DNA of 64,000 nucleotides from Bryum argenteum (Eukaryota > Streptophyta > Bryopsida > Bryales > Bryaceae): contig CM073321.1 of assembly GCA_037043015.1 (NCBI GenBank), forward strand, positions 13,276,001 through 13,340,000, read 5' to 3'. The translations under genes and the position numbers were made by a program. Below the pieces are notes generated by a model. The model had not been told where the DNA came from and ran no database searches. It was given only the letters and a program-made list of their open reading frames with translations. Shown here in pieces: positions 44,178 through 56,261 of the stretch (position 1 is the first letter of the stretch; every line of letters begins with the position of its first letter).

Positions 44178-46231
44178 TGTGAACCGCCGAAACGGTTCAC
44201 GCTTGTACGAAATACAATCTATAAGCGTTCACGCTTGTACGAAATACAATCTACAATCTAATATTTTCACGTTCAAATTCCCTCAGTAGGACTCTTAGGC
44301 TAATTCTTCTGGTTTTCGGAAAATCCACGATAATCAGAAGGGTCTTGCCTAAATGGCCCGGCATTCGTTTAGCTTATTCTAAATTAGTAATATTAAATTG
44401 CGTCAAAGCTTCATGACATGTTTTTGGTTATGTTTTATTACTTTATCATTATTCATAATTGCTCAAAATTCCTCCTGTTTAATAAACTAGGGAATCAGTA
44501 AAACCCTACGGATGAACTACCGAATGAACAAAAGTTTCATCCGTTCCAAACGGATGAAATTCTACCCCATCCAAGTGTCCAACTAGGTAGAGAGAGTGGA
44601 AGTTAGGGTTCGATGTTTTTGGGGAAGTGTGTGTGTGTGACTAAGGAGGGAAGTGTGTGTATTTTTTGGTGGATAATTGTAAAAGTGCAGGGCCGAGGGC
44701 TACCTTGGCGGGGCCAGATCTAGATAGGAAGGAGAAAACAAAACTACTCGTTTTTTGCACGAGACTGTCTGGAGGTTAGGTTGATTACTGACCAGAAAGG
44801 CTGAGTGTGCTTTGTAGAGTGCTGGCTCGAGTTTTAGACTCTGATGGGGTAGCAGCTAGGAGAAGGCGATCGACTGGAAGGCATCGACATGGAGGACTTG
44901 GCGACGAAGACGAGGAGGCGGTCCAGCCGAGGACCAGCACCGAAGGCGCCGCCATCCACCAAGACGGAACGAGGACCGAAGAGGATTGAATCGAAGGTGG
45001 AGCAGACCGCCACCAGCAGCCATCGCGGAAGGTCGACCTACGAGGATCAGGGTGACCACCAGCAGATCCGCACGAGGAGCACCAACGACGGCAGGACGAG
45101 AGCGATCGAGCATCAGTCGATAAGCATCCGGCACGGCAATTCGGCACTAGAGATTGGAACGCCGGAACGGCTCGGACGAGGAGGACGGCGACCATTGCTA
45201 GCAACCTCGCCATCAATTAGGAGGCCGATCGACAGCAGCCGCCAGCAGATTACGATCACACTGAAAGATCGGCAACACAAGGGCGGCTAACAGCGCCGGA
45301 ACGGCAATTAGAAGGAGCTACGAGGGCGGCTAACAGTGCCAGAACGGCGACCAGGACGGTGCAACAGACGCCGGCGGCCAGCAAGCGACGGGAACGAAGG
45401 CGATCACGAGGAGAGAACCGACCAAGTTAGCTTCGGCGGCAACGTCGACGGAGCCAAGGAGCAGGCTTGAAGGCCTGCGACAGTACGTGAGGAGGAGGCC
45501 GATCGAACACGGCGGCATCAGCACGAGGGCGACGAGGGCGACGGTGGTTCATCAGCAGGCAGCCAATTCGGCAGCCGCTTAGCCGGTAGCAGAAGGATCC
45601 GACAACCGCAACACGATCAGCACGATCAACGCGGCAGCTCATCGATTGGCGGTGACAGTACCCAGCCACTCGACACTGGAGCACAAATTGCTACACCCAA
45701 CCCCTGCCCCTGCGTGTGATAATATGGAGGGTTGACAGGGGACGTTCGAGAGGGAGCTCCTCTCTCCCCCTTCTTCTTACTCAAAATTTATTCGTATTTG
45801 TTTGTTAAATTGTTGTTTTGAGGTTGTGAACTTATCTAAAAAATGGCAAGAGTAATTGCCCAAAAACATGATTGTTTGGTTTAGTCCGTGTTGCTTGTAC
45901 TTGATGTTTATGGTTGTTGTATTGGAATGATTGTGCCTTGCTGAATTGCTGTTTTGGGTAGTTATTGTGCACCGCGATTAAGGGTAGCGCGGAAGCGCTG
46001 CCCAATTTTTAGGCTGAATTCATGCATTTAGGTTAAAAAGTTGGAAATTTGGAATCAAGCGCGGAAGCGCTGCCCGATTCACTCCAAACTTCAAAGTTCG
46101 TCTTGAAATGATAAGAATGATTGTCTAGAGGATTTGTTAAGGCGTTCATTGCTTAGAAGGTTGTATTGATTGCACCCCCCTGACGGCCCAACTTGTGAGC
46201 TAGAAACCGATAACTGGAATTTAACCTCACA
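44178..46231 (+). mobile_element. Solo LTR of the gypsy family, exact 5-bp target duplication
   Basis: Starts TGTGAACCGCC, ends CCTCACA, and is flanked on both sides by TGTCA (44173-44177 and 46232-46236). It matches the 5' LTR at 11156-13142 end to end in the opposite orientation. The first 25 bp form the same hairpin. A ~31-bp tandem duplication (GTTCACGCTTGTACGAAATA...) lies at 44197-44258. No internal region or second LTR is present, so unequal LTR recombination is the likely origin. GC-rich open frames inside (for example 44889-45290) are not shared with the other copy and are not called. Confidence 0.9.
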
Positions 46232-46236
46232 TGTCA

Positions 46237-46850
46237 ATATGGACATTTTTTGGGGTTTTTAGGGCGGACGTTCGGCTGTCCGTCCATAGACGTTCGGACG
46301 TTGGACGGACAAACGTACGAGGGGGGAGTAAATCGTAGTTACTATGGCATCAATAAAATTTCAGGTCGTTGGATCGTCTTGGAGATCGCATTCTAGCCGT
46401 TCAAATGATTTGGTAAAATGCGACCGATCAGAAGGTTGGTCGCCCTTGCTAGCCATCGGCCCCCGTAACTGATTTTCGGCCCGGGAGACCGCCCTCTAGA
46501 TCGGTCGCGCGGGCCGACAGCCAGTTTGGAGGGCAGTCTCCCGGGCCAAAGATCGATGGTGGGGGCCGACAGCCGATCCACAAGGCGGTCTCTTGGGCCA
46601 AAATTTGGTCGCAGGGGCCGACGGCCGGTCTGGAGGCCGGTCTCCCGGGTTGAGAGCCAGATCGGAGGTCGATCGCCTAGTCCAGAGGTTCTTGTACAGT
46701 CGGACGGCTATTGACCTCGGGTACATACATCAAAACCTCTAAGTCGCAAACGCTTCTTGAACCCCCAACGGACGTGCGACGTTCGTCCACCGGACGTCTA
46801 GACGTCTAAACACCGTGATATCCTTGACCCCAATTGGACGACTTATGGTT
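46237..46850. repeat. GC-rich tandem block, period about 55 bp
   Basis: Units containing GGGGCCGACAGCC, GGGCCGACGGCCGGTC and GTCTCCCGGGCC repeat at about 46480-46690, next to a GGACGTTCGGAC-rich stretch (46265-46330). No gene is seen. Confidence 0.6.
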
Positions 46851-46910
46851 CTTGCAAAATTGGAAGAAGATGCAATATATTGGTCTTCAATATTGGAAGA
46901 TTCTTTTTAA

Positions 46911-47280
46911 GACGTGGAGGTTTCTTATTGGAATGCGGTGAATAAATTTGATAAGCGTATTGAAGACGTCATTGCATATTGGAGGATATGTATACAAGAT
47001 CCAAAAAAAGGATCATTCATAGTATTAAATACTTTCGATGGTATTGTGAAGGATATGGTTGCAAGAATCGAGAAGGCGATGGAAATCTTACGTTCCAAAC
47101 AAGTGGATTCAAGCAAGCGGAAGAAGCAAGATGGCAAAGATAGCGAGGGTAGTTGGCAGTCGGAGATGAGCCGTGACATTGCAGCTATGGATTAGGAATA
47201 TGTAGAGGGCGGTAGGATTGCCCAACCAAGCCAAAGACTGCGTACTCGTCGTATAGCACAAATCAACGTTTCGGATGAAC
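46911..47280 (+). pseudogene. Unidentified ORF remnant
   Basis: A frame opens with GTGGAGGTTTCT at 46914, or earlier, and encodes segments like YWNAVNKFDKRIEDVIAYW. It has a TAG at 47193-47195, after which similar composition (RRIAQINVSDEP) continues. It may be the C-terminal part of a transposon protein. No family is assigned. Confidence 0.25.
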
Positions 47281-47977
47281 CTTTAATTTGAACAAAATAG
47301 AACAAGGTAGATGAAGATACACTTTTGCTAGATTGTATGGTTGTTGTTCTAAGAATGATGAAAATGCCACCATTGACTCATGGAGCGTTATTTTTGTGCA
47401 TTTCATGTGCATTTCTTCTCTATTCTCAAGTCCAACTTGATACAAGTATGCATGTATATATATAAAAATATAGATACTTTTCCAACACTATAAAAAGTCA
47501 TTCAGACAATAGAAACTCCGAATGCATTTGGAGTATGAAAATAAAGTTCTACGACTAGACTTCAACTACAATATCTTCAATAACGATAAGTGCCATGAAC
47601 TTATACTACGTCTATAGGCCAAATTAAGCTACTCATCAACATCAGAGGATTGTTCATAATCGCTGTCTCCCTTCACTTTAGCTCCACTAGACCCCGTAGG
47701 ATCATACCCATAATCGCTCGGAACTTCTTGTTTGATCTTGGGTTTGTACTCTGTACAGTATATATTCCCAAATTTGTACGAAGTACCAATTCTGAGAGAT
47801 TAAGAGGGTCCTTTGGTTTTTTTGGCGGAATAGTTGGAACCGTTGCAGATTTACGTTTATGCAACGTGGAAGAACCAAGCGTGGGTTGTAACCTTGTGCC
47901 ACTACAAGGAACATTGGCATTTTTTAAATACCTACCGAAAGGTGCATCCGAGTCACTAGAGATGTCGCCATATTTGA
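47281..47977. other. AT-rich gap
   Basis: No gene or ordered repeat is recognised. It may include the 3' end of the hAT element that follows on the minus strand. Confidence 0.35.
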
Positions 47978-50413
47978 CTAGCTATGTTTGGTGTCAAACT
48001 TCTTTTGAAAAGGATACCAAACCAATAGAGGATTTCTCCATGGTTGTCGTAACAATTGTAGTAGAAGGTTGAAAAAAGTGCAGTGAGTAGTATCGGGTAA
48101 AGATGGTTGGTCCTTACTACAAGACGCCATATTATGTGCGACTGTCAGAATGAGTTCTAAACCTACCTCGGTTTCCACCTCAATCTCAGTAGTAATAACA
48201 GGTGGGATGTTATTGGATTTGTCCAGGCGGCCTTGTGTCATTAACCGTGCTAATTGCTGCAAGTCCTCTAAATCATCCGCCAAAGCACCATCAGCGATAA
48301 AATCACCCGTAGCATCTGGAACATTAAAAGCATCTTCATCACTGGAAGCGGGGGGGAAATCCATATCATCGTCTTTATTACCAAATTCAAAAATGTCACT
48401 GTCACCAAACAATGAGTCGTGCTCGACAACTTCCTCATTGTCTTCATGTACTTGGCCTTCCTCCAAATCGAAGATCTCTCTATACCATCTGCCATCGTCA
48501 TACAACTTATCATCCGCAAGCAACTTTGAGTTAGAATATATGTAGACCAAGTCATCGGCTTTCCCCGGTAGTAACCGATTCCGATTCTTGTAGTGAACAT
48601 AAGAGTAGTTACTCCAGTTGCGTTGGCAAGCCGAAGAAGATACAATTTGTACTATTATTCGCTTTGCAAGCACCCTCAAACTCCCACCAAGAATGTGGGG
48701 CTAATTTTTGAGTCTTAGACTCCAACATGTCATGGAATGGTGAAGCGCTTCCTTGAGATGCAAGAACTTCATTCACCACGTCTGCATAATCCTCTAGGGG
48801 ACATAATTTTGTAAAACACGCTTGCAAGCTATTGTAAGATCAAGATCGTCAGCTAACTCTTGGTCATGTAGTGAATAAGGGTTTAGAAGTGCAACTGCGT
48901 CATTTAAATTAGTTGTCGTGAACCGTTTCCGATGGTAAAACTCGTCCTTTGCGGTGGCCACCAAATGCAGTTCTAAAGAGAATGGCAGTGCATGCAAAGT
49001 ATGGACATGCTTCTGAAAATCACAAATGATATGCCAAACCTTGCCCGTACTAGGAGCCTTGCGGTCAAATTTTCTCAATGCATAGACTACAAGGACCACC
49101 ATATCCCATAATTTTTTGCATTGATTCCAGAATCGTCACTGAAAACCACCTTTTTGACCCGAGTGGAGAATTCAATCTTATCTCTAGCTGATCCTGACTT
49201 CTTTGAGGTATAGGTTGTGAACAAAGAATCAAAAACATTGTGCTTCAACGGTGTCTTAACTTCCAACAAGCATTCTATCATTATGAATTAGCTAGCAAAT
49301 CTTATCTTGTCATGCATTAGTAGATTGAACCTCGCCTCATCTTTACAAATCACAGCTAGGGGATTTTGCCATCTCTTGATAAAGTCAACCATTCTCTTTG
49401 CCACAAACAAAGTTTTTACCATCCATCCGGCATTTCTCCAATCTTCCAACAATAAGTACATTGCATGTGTTGCAAACCCTTGCATAAAAGTGTGTGGATA
49501 TTTCTCAAGGACTATTCGGGAGGCATTGAGCATTACAAAAGCATTGTCAGCGCATACTTGGACAATTTTCTCTAATCCAACTTCTTCTATGTACTTCAAC
49601 ATGGAAGATGACATGTACACAACTTTCTTTTACTATGCCAGTAGTATCCACAGCTCCAAGAGAAAGCTCTCCAGCCTGAGTCGAGAGCATTGCATTAACT
49701 AAAGGGCGACTAGTTCCAGAAGACCATCCATCCATGGCCAAAGTTCCTCCAAACTTCCGAAGGCTCTCAATGAGTCTATTGTCTAGTTCTACTTATAGCC
49801 CGGTCTTTACTTCTCTCAACAGCCTTGTCCGGATGTTATCGTAAGATGGTGGAGCATAAGATTTTCTAAATCCAGCAATCTTCGTCACAACTGCTTTGAA
49901 TGCAGCATTCCGTGGTACAGAAAATGGTATATTTGCTTCGTAGAATTTTTTTGTCCAAAGTTTATCTAACTCCTTCCTAACCGCTTCTGGAAAAGTGGTT
50001 TCATTTGAAGATTGTCTGGTTTGCTTCATAGATCCAATCATCGCGTTCTAATCCTTAATTACTTTCATAAGGATGGAAGATGAGGAGGTTGCTCCAACCA
50101 TAGGATTTTCTAAATTTATGGTGGTACCTAAAGAGGACCCTAGACAAGTACCACCCCTAGGAGACATTAGAATGCCATGTTTTGAGGCAAACGGAACGCC
50201 CAATGATAGAGTGAGGGAAAGTTCGGCAAGAAATTGATCCAATTTTCCATTTTATAGAGAAAGCGCCCGGCCACATCTTAATAATAGCTTTCTAATTTGC
50301 GTAGGCAGCTTTAGTCAAAAGGCAGAACTCGGATCGGGATGTCCAGGAATCTTTTCGTACCTATAATGACTCAGATTTCGACTCTTCTTCTTTTGGAAAC
50401 GTTTACGTGACAT
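47978..50413 (-). pseudogene. Second hAT transposase, frameshifted
   Basis: Minus-strand fragments in changing frames are colinear with a DUF659-type hAT protein. They start at ATG 50413 (MSRKRFQKKKSRNLSHYRY), then EAVRKELDKLWTKKFYEANI, MAMDGWSSGTSRPLVNAML, IVQVCADNAFVML, MYLLLEDW, and the dimerisation segment SSSACQRNWSNYSYVHY (about 48620). An acidic tail ends near 47978. It carries many stops and frame changes, unlike the copy at 39.1 kb. The two proteins are relatives, not recent duplicates. Confidence 0.75.
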
Positions 50414-51350
50414 AATGAGCACTGTATAAAGGATCTAGATATTCTCTGGTTCTCATTTATGTTATCCCCTGGTCGAGGATAATAAACCCTATTTTGGTAT
50501 ATTTATATTTATGCCCTCGGTGGAGATTATTCAAGTGTCCTTAACTCAATGATCATTATTCATCTATCGAGGATATTATTTATCTCCTAAGTTCATTCAT
50601 TATTATCCCTGGGTCGGGAATAAATTTATAGCCACCAACATCAATCATCATCACTTTGTCCAAGATACTTGCCACAGTCAACATTAAATTGCCATGCAAG
50701 GAATAATTTTGCCTTCTCTCTGAGCATTTTGAATTACCCTCGCGCGCGGCATATGTACATTACATTTTTAGGGATTCTCTCTATTTGCTAAGTCGAGTTG
50801 TTTCCCAACTCTTGCCTTAGATTGCTCTAATTAGATCATGATTGCATGTCCCACACTCATATCTGAACAGTTATTTAGACGTCGACAATGTGTTTGCTAG
50901 TAAACATTTCTAGGCCTAATTTATTCACTTCGCACATTCTTATGCACTTGCCTTTGTTATGGTCATTGATCTCGAGACTTGGATAATGATACAAATGGTC
51001 AAGGTTTTGTGATTATCCTATGTGCGGGGATAAGTTTCCATTCAAGTACTACACGACGCTTTATAACCACTGACCGGATGATACACACTATCAACTTGTG
51101 CTTATGTATTCTGATTCATGGTCAGTGATCCACGAATTTGTGTCAATTTTAATATGCCTCGCTGTTCCATTCAAGGTTCTACATGTGTTTTGGAAGGTGT
51201 TCTCAAGGAGCGTCGTCAATATTCTCATTTCTTGAATTTGAATTAATTATCGTTGGGATTCTATGCTTTCATGTTTTTGCTCCTTTTATCCTCATGTTTT
51301 GGATAAATTAAGCCTTGTGTTATCTTAACCAATCTACTTCATTTCTGTTA
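50414..51350. other. No recognised gene
   Basis: AT-rich. Recurrent strings such as GGTCGAGGATAATAA and ATTATCCCTGGGTCGG at 50460-50620 suggest an old repeat, not classified. Confidence 0.35.
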
Positions 51351-51354
51351 GAAG

Positions 51355-54300
51355 GGGACTTTCATCGTCAACGGTGACAATTTTTGTCCTCTTGTTCTAC
51401 CTGATGGAGTTGCACAGTGTGAGAGTTTCAATCTTTCATCATGGATGTCAAAGCAAGTCACACTTCTAAATGAGGCCAGTATTGACGTAGCAAAAATTGT
51501 TTGTCAATCAGTTGATTCAAGCGTTGTTCGGGAGACTAGTGGGCGGATTCTCAAATTTGAATTTGTTTGCGTTAAGATTGCAGAGTCCTTAGTAGAAGCA
51601 AGGATTCCCTTTGGTTGGATCTAGTCTTTGCGTGCATGGCCAATCAAGCGTATCCTTCTCAACACTACAAGCCTTTACCACAACGCGCCATCTTCAATGC
51701 CGCTACCAAGGTGTTTGGTCGACCACCACAAATTGGCCCATAACAGTATGACAACAATCATAAAAGGCGTCCTTAAAATTCACCACCGAAGAAGGAGTAC
51801 TTTCTGACATTGGAGTTGATCAACTTTGTTGCGATAATGACATGCTGTCCAAAGAATTGTATGTAGCCCTTTCCTCAAGGCAAAATAAAAGATCTGAGGT
51901 CCCAATTCTATTATTGCAGCAATGTCTTCTTCAAAAAACATCGCCTCCTTACTATTCATGGTCAAGTCTAGGAAGATGCCGACGGAAATGATATGATAAT
52001 GTTGGAGGCTATTGAGGTGTGTTGCGTAGCGTGGTACTTGATTATGGGTGTGTCACGAGCGACGTTTTTTTAATAGAGGTTTGCATGTTAGGATGGACAA
52101 CAAGGAGAGGACCACGGAAATTGTAGTTCAAAGAAACCTTGTAACTAGACATTGCAAGCTACTAATTATTTTAGACCTCATCAAACGAGGACTATTCATA
52201 CGAGCGAGAAGGCAGTGTCTAAATGCTTGCCCTCTTCGTACCATTGGAGAAACAATTTACCAAAAGAGAATGCCATCAATGCCATTCATGGTCTTTCTCT
52301 TATATCAAATTCGGCTCTAAGGAGGATTGGGCAGGACTTATTCCAAGGTACTATTCCAAGCAAAAAACTGACACATTTGCTCGTTGTCGTTTATGTGACA
52401 AAATCAAACAACTTCAAGCATTCAATACTAGTAGTCGCTCATAGGCTCTTCATAATGCAATATTTAAAAGTTATAACACTTTTCAAATGGCGCATAAGTT
52501 GGTCTATTATAGCAACCGTTCAGAGTCTGAGTATGAGCGATTCAACCCGTAGGAAGAAAAGCCATAGAGTTGGGCCGGTTGAGAGTAAAGACACCCTAGC
52601 CTAACCCTTCCAAGCAATGGACCACCAAACTCTACCAGAGTGAAATCCTAACAAGCATATACAAACACCACGCATCCACCATGACACAATCATCAAGACA
52701 CGAAATGCAATAAACATCACAAAAAAACCAATGGGGGAAGAACAAGTACAATTGGGGTCCAACCTCAGCTGAACCCTTGGCCACTAAAATGGCCGTATCT
52801 CCCTCGTCCTTGTTCCTCTTGAGGCAAGCTAGGAGTGTACGGAGAGCTAGCTTGATGATGTACTTGAATCCGAAAGCACATTCTGTGGTTCTTCCTATAA
52901 CTTGAGTTATGCGGCCTTAAAGTCAGGCCCTCCATTTGCCCTCCACAATAGACATGCTTTCACTTAATTGATCACCATTCCTCCGTCCATGATCCAAGAA
53001 GAGAAAGCCTAGGCTCTTTGGAAATCAGGCTTCATGATGCTCCTCTCCTCCAAAGGGCTTCCTCAAGTTTGTCTCCTACTGATAGAAATTGTTCTTCAAA
53101 TCAGCGCCGCCTCTTCTCGCCGTCCGCCGCAAGCCGGTGAAGTCCTCTTGGGAGATCCGCCATAGCTCACTCGTCGTTGCTCCTATGACCGCGTACTTGA
53201 GTTCGTTGGAAAGTTGGCTTAAAGACGATCCTCTTTTTCAAAGGGCTTGCCCAAAGTTATGTCCAGCCAAACGCTACACCTTCCCAAAGTTGGCAGAACC
53301 AGATCTTGGTCGGGAAATCCACTCTCCTATCTTCTACCCTAACCTACCCACACTCACACCCACATTCAACAACTCCACACCTCCTACTTGCATATTTTCT
53401 TCTCATATTAGGTCACACATTTCACATTTCCACAGCTACAACCCTAGAAGCATCTCTACTCACACGCACACATCCAAAAACAAGAGAGACAAAAAACTAG
53501 CAAACCCTAGCCAAGAAGTGAGAGACGAAGTGGACAGAAAATGAGAGAGAGAAAAAGAAATAGGACACCAAAGAAAAGATGAGGGGAGAGGGGGAAACAT
53601 GAGAGGGGAATTGTCCTCTTTCACATTCCTTCTTACCTTGTTGCTTTCTTAATTACCTATCTACCTCTAACTCTAATACTACCTAACATCTAATATTCTT
53701 CAATTCTAATAATTTGGTTATCATTCCTATTATACAATCATGTAATTGTCACTAAGTTGCTATTCTCAATGTTTTTCATAATCATTCTAATAACTTTCTA
53801 ACCTAATTCTATAAATTCCAATTTAATGCATTTAGTCTATAAGAACCACACAAACTACTATAATCAAATGTATTTTGCATCTCGATATTCAATAACTAAT
53901 ACGTGAGCCATTTGGATAGCTCACATTGAGGCAAGGCATGAACCATCTTTGTGAATTATTCATGAGAAAATAGATCATTTCAAGACTGCCCCTTTGCAAT
54001 TCTGACACAAGAGTAAATCAATTAATTCCTTTATGAAATTGCTGGTTTCCATCACTAGCATGATTGCTCATGGACACGAAGATGTACAATATGCAAATTA
54101 AGGCTTCAATATATATCCGACGGATCCTTATCATAGGATTAGTTCATTTGCTCGACTTGTATGAGATTTGGAATCTCTTTCGAAGTGCTGATCCGGGCAA
54201 GTGTTTACGGGTGGTAGAAGTAGCCTTCTCTTTGAGGCTGTTTTAGATGGTGCAGACATGTGCTTGGATTTTCTTGGTCTTTTCCCAGTGGCACCATTTT

Positions 54301-55558
54301 CGGCTAGGAATCTTCCTCCCGTGCTGCACATGCAGCTTGATGATGCTTATCGAGATAATAAAAATCGGTTTGTTTTTGCATTCTTTTCACTGCTCGTTAA
54401 TAAGGGCGTTTTTAGAGAAACTTACTTGAACTTTCCTATTTTTGGTCACACTCATGAAGATATTGATGCTCTATTCACGCAATGGAATAGTAAGCTCAAG
54501 AGCAACAACTACCCTACCCTCCCCCTTTTGATAAGTTCTTTCATGGACACAAAGCATAAGTTGGTTATTCTTCACTCGATTGAGGAAGTTCTCGATTACA
54601 TCAAAGGTTACATGTGTAATAGCAATGAGGCGATATGGGGGCATGCTAGTCCTCAACAATTGAGGTTCTTTCAAGATGCTTCTGGTTGGCCTTTGATGCA
54701 GTACAAAATTGTGTAGACGGATAGCAAGGGGTTAGGTTGTGGAAAGTATTGCCAAGCGGTCAACCTCAAGTTCCTCTTGGAGATCCAACGTTAGTAGCTC
54801 GAAATGAAATAAAGAATATTGAAGACATTTCAAAAGGACTGAGTGCTTTTGTGAGGTTGTAGGAGTCTTTGACGGATGCAGATTCAACAGGCGACTATCG
54901 TAGACATCATGAGCAATTCATTAACTATTGGAAAGCAATTTGAGAGGCTTTAGATTTACCCGTTCCTACTCCTTCTACGTGTAGGAATGAATTTTGGCCT
55001 ACATGCATCATTTAACTAAATATGGACTTTGGGCTTATTTATGGACTTTGAAACATGGGGAGATCCCTCCATCCATGACCTTAAAATCTACATATTCGAA
55101 GAGTATCTTCATAGAACCTAGATTCTAGAAATCATTCTGCAACTATTGTTCTTAATTGTAGACCGTGGACTGTCCATATTTAGTTAAATATGTCATCTAC
55201 TTCTAGGTACTCCCCGAGTGAAGAGGATCGATTTTAAGATAACGGAGAATTGTGCAAGGAATTTGCTATTGACCCTCCGTTCGTAGGACAAAGACGAGAT
55301 TGTCAGCAGGCATCATTCAGAGTTGGACTTGATGTTTATGAGCGATGCCTACTTGTACTTCGTCCGGCTGATGGAGACCTCAAGAAATTTTGGATTGCTT
55401 GTGCGTTGATCAACCCTAATGCTAGTATAGGGCATCCTCAACAAATCCTTGTTGATATTGGAAGCCAATATCTTCTAAACATGTCAATCCTCAGACTTAC
55501 GAAGGGTGAGTTGCAAGGAAAGGTAACTCTTGGTGTAAGGAGACGGAGTATATTCTAA
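51355..55558 (+). pseudogene. Decayed DUF7869-like transposase split by a nested LTR
   Basis: Segments are colinear with the protein at 20939-23596: FGWI*SLRAWPIKRILLN (about 51615), PSSYHWRNNLPKEN (about 52225), RCRLCDKIKQLQ (about 52380), HKLVYYSNRSES (52490-52531), then after the LTR HEKIDHFKTAP, IAHGHEDVQYAN, MQLDDAYRDNKNRFVFAF, FGHTHEDIDALFTQWNS and FVGQRRDCQQASFRVG. All three acidic motifs survive, although stops and frameshifts are frequent. The two proteins differ at many positions, so they are old relatives. Confidence 0.75.
52532..53925 (-). mobile_element. Nested diverged solo LTR (1394 bp)
   Basis: On the minus strand it starts TGTGAGCTATCC with a hairpin (GTGAGC ... GGCTCAC), like the other LTRs here. 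Its far end carries AGTTGGGCCG and CTTCCAAGCAATGGAC at the same spacing as at 11193-11245. Flanks are CTGAG (52527-52531) and TTGAG (53926-53930), a 5-bp duplication with one C/T difference. Removing it restores a 22-residue alignment to the intact DUF7869-like protein without a gap. The far terminus now reads TA rather than TG, probably by mutation. Confidence 0.75.
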
Positions 55559-56250
55559 TTTGGGTGGCTACCAGTTCAATCATGGGAGTTTGGAAGCCAA
55601 GATTACGTCAAGAAACTATCAATCACAAGATGTGGATATCGGAGCTACTACTTACAATTATTGAAGTAGTTTTCCCGTTATATTATAATATAGTAGTTAC
55701 AATAGTACACCCTTTCCCATTGCAATGTAGCTTCCCATGCAAATTAGAATAGAATGCCTCTACTATTCAATATGATGTATCTATTTATAGTATTAATAAG
55801 ATGTTTATATCTATTCCTATGTACTTCCATCGTATTATTTCCTTCCATTGGTTTTGTGATAGTTTTCTTTAAGTAAAAATGTATATATACTAATTATGAC
55901 TTTTCGTCAAATTACTTCTTGTATATAGTTTTGTCTGGAGTTAATCTTTTCTAAATGAAAAATGCTTCTTTGGTCCTTCAAGCATTCTAATTATGACCCA
56001 AGTAGTGGGATGTAAAGTAGTCTCAATATACTTGACGTCTCAAAATACTTGGGAGTAATTATCAACAATTATATAAGTAGTATTTCTCGTATCGGTGGTG
56101 CATCTTACATTCTTGTGTTGAGGAGATTGGAGTCTCATTTTCAATATAGTTTTATTTTACTTGACACCACATATACTATCTTTATCCACTCCTCTAAATT
56201 GGGATTGGAAATTGTCTCAAAATAATTAATACCCCCTTGATTGAAATGTT
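55559..56250. other. AT-rich gap between decayed elements
   Basis: Nothing recognised. In the sense of the ParB-like relic, its next exon would be expected here but is not detectable. Confidence 0.35.
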
Positions 56251-56261
56251 AAGTTAGTTAA

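Noticed and set aside
44785..45684. GC-rich frames of 80-140 codons in the solo LTR
   Set aside because: Same reason: no conservation with the LTR at 11156-13142.
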